Origin: Metopolophium dirhodum
Lineage: Eukaryota > Arthropoda > Insecta > Hemiptera > Aphididae
DNA length: 64,000 bases
Direction of reading: 5' to 3'
Assembly (NCBI RefSeq): GCF_019925205.1
Contig: NC_083566.1
Location: 33,046,001 to 33,110,000, forward strand
Positions 60,601 through 64,000 of the stretch are shown here, piece by piece. The notes under the pieces are model-generated. The model searched no databases and was not told the DNA's origin. It saw only the letters and a program-made list of their open reading frames with translations. Positions within the stretch are counted from its first letter, which is position 1. Each line of letters opens with the position of its first letter. The position numbers and the translations under genes are program-made.

Positions 60601-63600
60601 ATGAACAAATATTCATTAGATATTCAATACTTAGATATCACCAATTTTAGATACATTTTTAATTTCGTATATTATAAAACTTCAAATAATATAGGTTGTA
60701 ATTAAGAACATTATAAGATTACGTAAGAACCGCCACACGAATAGAAAATTTGATTTCGTTTAAGATCATTAAGGTCGAAGAAAATTGTTGTAGCCAGTTA
60801 AATATATTACGACTGCTTATATTTTTAACGTGATATTAAAAAATTCAAATAAATTATCTTGAACATCTTGTTACAGAATCAATAACATCAATATTAGATC
60901 TCCCAAACTGGTGTAGATGGTACATAGACAATAACTTGTATTATTTGGTACAATATTTAACGCTTTCACTCCAACAAATGCTATTACTTATTAATAATAA
61001 GCATAAAGATGTCCAAACATCTACATTATAGTGCCCAAAAATTGTAATTAAATAGAGATGTTACAAATCTCCGTTTGAGCGCACTAGATTTGAACGTCAT
61101 TTTTATACCGTGCATTGGTACTTGGGCATTTGGTTAAAATAATGATACATAATTACTTTTTAATTTCACCTTACCATCTATATTGAAGTTTTTGGGCCAA
61201 GGTTTTACGATTTGAATTCTCGTTGAATTCTGCATGAATGTAAAATTGTCGCAATCGCCATGTTAGTCTAAAATAAACGTAATTTATTTATTTAGTTTGT
61301 GAAGCAGAATTATACAAAATAATCACACGTGGTATTTTTCTAATATTCTAATATTATACTACAGTAAATTTTAATGATGAAATGCTGTAATGATGATGTT
61401 GTATATACACTTCAAGTTTATCCAGCTCAGGGCCATTCTCTTGAAGTATACGGCTAAAAAAAAAAATTATATTGTGTAAATATTCCATTTGATTTCAATA
61501 TATTATAATAAAAAAAAATCATTGATATTCAATAGTAGGTATATTATACAGAGACTGAGATGTGTTAAACACTCGCCTTATTTAGAAGTGACGACAACCC
61601 ATTTCGCTCACCTAGGTACGAGACACTTTTGTATTCAGACTTTTAATTAGAAAGCAACTATAAATATTATATTCAAAGCAGAGCTTGGTTTACTATAATA
61701 TAGTATATATATAACCACATTATACTGTAAGTAATAGCGAAGTATGCGTGTATTCCACAGTAAATTAACTGAAAATAAAAATAACGATTTCTATCAGAAA
61801 TAATAAATGGGAACAATCGCAAATTATATATATAGGTATAGCGCGATTGTATCCATTGAAACGATTTAAGATTGAGCGCAAAATAATAAAATATATTTAT
61901 ATTATATTATCTACTTAGTGAAGCACTGTATTCACCATTCAAAATATCGACAGTTTTGTTATAAACTTCGCATTATAATATTCACCTGATAGGACGTAGG
62001 AATAAATTATGATTGACGAATGTAATATGGTATAGGTACTGATAATAATTGTTTTCATCTGTATTTTATTTACGAGTATTACACGACACACGTACCCAGT
62101 TATATTGTAAATGCAAATAAAAATAAATTATGAATTAATATTTTTTAGATCTTATGTAAAAAAAATCGTTTGTAGTATGATTGCGTGTGCCAGAACTAAT
62201 CTTATCCAAACACATAAATTCTTCAAACATACGATTACACATTTTAATAAAATTAATATAAAAGTATTATTTTTTAACCATACCATATTTTGTAAAATAA
62301 TAATTAAATAATAACGTTATTCGTTTTTAAGCATTGAACAACTGTATATGAAAATAAAAATCCAAATGGTTGATTAAAAACGTCTTAGCAAAGATACTAT
62401 CGTTAATCTTGTATTTATTTACAGGATAATTAATACTCAAAACTGCAATTCCATAAATTTTTTAAAACGTTAGTTTTTAAAAAAATAATTGATGTATATT
62501 TACGAGTTAAATGATAGTTGAATTCTACATTCATTGTTTTTCGAGACCAAATTTTAACCCGAATCTTTTGAAGCCATTCACTATTTTTTAGAAACTACCA
62601 ACTTGGAAATTCCTAAGATGACTTCCATAAGATCAATTCTTCGAGTTCTAGCCTTAAAAAGGAGTCTATCTGAAACTCCTGCGAAACATATATTTTATTA
62701 ACAAAATGAACAACTTAGTTTTGGATGTGATAAAACTCTGAGAAATCACATAAAATAAAGCAAGAAAGAACCCTGCACGATTATGTTTTCATTTTGACCA
62801 CTTTTATACAGTTGTGCGTGTTCATTTAAAATAATATTATATAGATATATCGTTAAATTATATATTATTCCATGGGATCTATATGGGATCTATATGGGAA
62901 TACGAAATTCTAAACACACTTCGTAAAAAAATCGTGTCCGCCATACAGAATGCAGCACACGCTTAACTGTAAATCAGGCTTGATTAATTCAATCAATTTT
63001 ATGACGTTTCTGTTTATGTACTGAATATAAAAACATTGAAGTTGGAGTGGGATAGCGATAGCGATCAATGCATTTCATTTAGTTCTAATTATGTTACCTT
63101 AACTATTAAATACCTACCTATTTTGTATATATTAAATTTAGAAACCGTTTTGAACGAATAATAGAAAGTCAAAAATGATATACCAACGTTAGTCTTTAAA
63201 ACTGTACAATTCGTATATACGCACGTTATGATATATCAAGTGCGTTCTCAAAGGAAATACAAACTATAATTTAGTATTAAATTTACAGCTGTATCTTCCT
63301 GTAATTTTTCTGTATTGATTTTAAAATGATCTGTGTTTATGTACAGACGATTAGTAGTCGAAATAATGCTTTGATTTTAAACTTCAGTATCTTTTTTGGA
63401 AAGTGAATCTAGTTGGTACTTTATATTAATCAAAATGGAAAATTTACAGGAGTTTTCAAAAGGGTTGGGAAAAATTAAGAAAAAACAGGGATTTTACGCA
63501 AAACCAGTTTTTGACAAATTCCATCTCTTTTGGTGTAATTAATTAACTAATAACCGTAGATACTTTATTTTCCGGGATTTTCATATGACTGTTTTCTATA

Positions 63601-64000
63601 CATCATTAAATTTTCAAAATATGTTAACTCTTTTTGAGCTATTTATAGGCATAAGGAAATTTCAATTTTATTCGTTTTTCTTTAATTATTGTCGATAAAA
63701 AATTTGTTGTTGGGTCAAAATACTTGAACACTTTGTACAAGCTTCCACATAAGTTGTTGTTAATGGAAATTAAAAAAAAAAGTAGAGCATGAGTCCACAA
63801 TAATTTCTTGAGCGTCTGAAGTTTGAATTTTGATAAAACTCGTTCAATTTACAAAAATGTGCAAATTATTTTGAGTTAGAAACAATTTATATCTAAGATT
63901 TGAAAATGTAATACAAGGTTCCTCATAAGTTTTTCTACATCAAACTAAATAAAAATTAAGATTAAATATTTTCTACATTGGATTTTCAACCGTAAATTTA
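57681..64000. other. Intergenic AT-rich sequence to the window end
   Basis: No gene supported. Open frames at 58860-59075, 59632-59905 and 62111-62311 are low-complexity or AT-driven. A mildly GC-rich patch lies at 59.2-59.7 kb, a tandem GGGATCTATAT repeat at about 62874-62897, and repeat-like prose at 63.4-64 kb that I could not assign. Confidence 0.45.

Overview
The window is AT-rich nuclear DNA of an insect, most likely an aphid. It has spliced genes with GT-AG introns, dense non-autonomous transposons, many palindromic AT words (ATAATATTAT, TAGGTACCTA), and genes of insect families: an obstructor-type chitin-binding protein and a 7tm_6 odorant receptor. The aphid assignment is inference from base composition, repeat style and the receptor; no database was searched.

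Three protein genes can be supported, all on the + strand. (1) The last two coding exons of a beta-1,4-glucuronyltransferase 1-like gene (1181-1423 and 2262-2459); the 5' part lies before the window. (2) A complete obstructor-E-like gene of six coding exons (30924-45132, 225 aa, signal peptide plus three six-cysteine CBM14 domains), whose signal-peptide exon is 9.2 kb upstream of the next exon. (3) A complete odorant receptor of five coding exons (48781-51713, 369 aa), with a possible second terminal exon at 51861-51944. They share no evident pathway and look like ordinary neighbours: one Golgi enzyme, one secreted cuticle protein, one sensory membrane receptor.

The 28 kb between genes 1 and 2 holds no convincing host gene. 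It contains decayed LINE pieces (Jockey-like ORF2 end at about 10.4-10.8 kb on the - strand, Jockey-like gag region at 23.8-24.6 kb, a LINE ORF2 tail at 18.8-19.06 kb), hAT-like elements with target-site duplications (12.3-12.7 and 29.66-29.97 kb), a PIF/Harbinger-like MITE (21.5-22.1 kb), a degenerate DDE-transposase end (29.15-29.29 kb) and microsatellites. GC-richer, CpG-containing blocks at 20.5-21.2, 27.6-28.1, 30.6-32.3, 35.1-35.7 and 55.7-56.2 kb look like promoter or unannotated 5' exon territory.

The obstructor introns carry a second PIF-like MITE, a foldback repeat and an inverted-repeat element. The 45.3-48.7 kb gap has the cleanest hAT-like insertion (47246-47733, 8-bp duplications) and a MULE-like fragment. 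Receptor intron 1 holds a near-perfect 42-bp inverted repeat. Downstream of the receptor, a GC-richer block (52.9-53.3 kb) folds on paper into nested abutting helices and remains unexplained. The rest (53.3-64 kb) is AT-rich sequence with dispersed repeats and no supported gene.

No prokaryotic operon, CRISPR array, rRNA or tRNA was recognised, and I did not find evidence for a wholly new multi-gene system. The best leads are the duplicated receptor terminal exon, the structured 53.1-53.3 kb block, and the intronic foldbacks.
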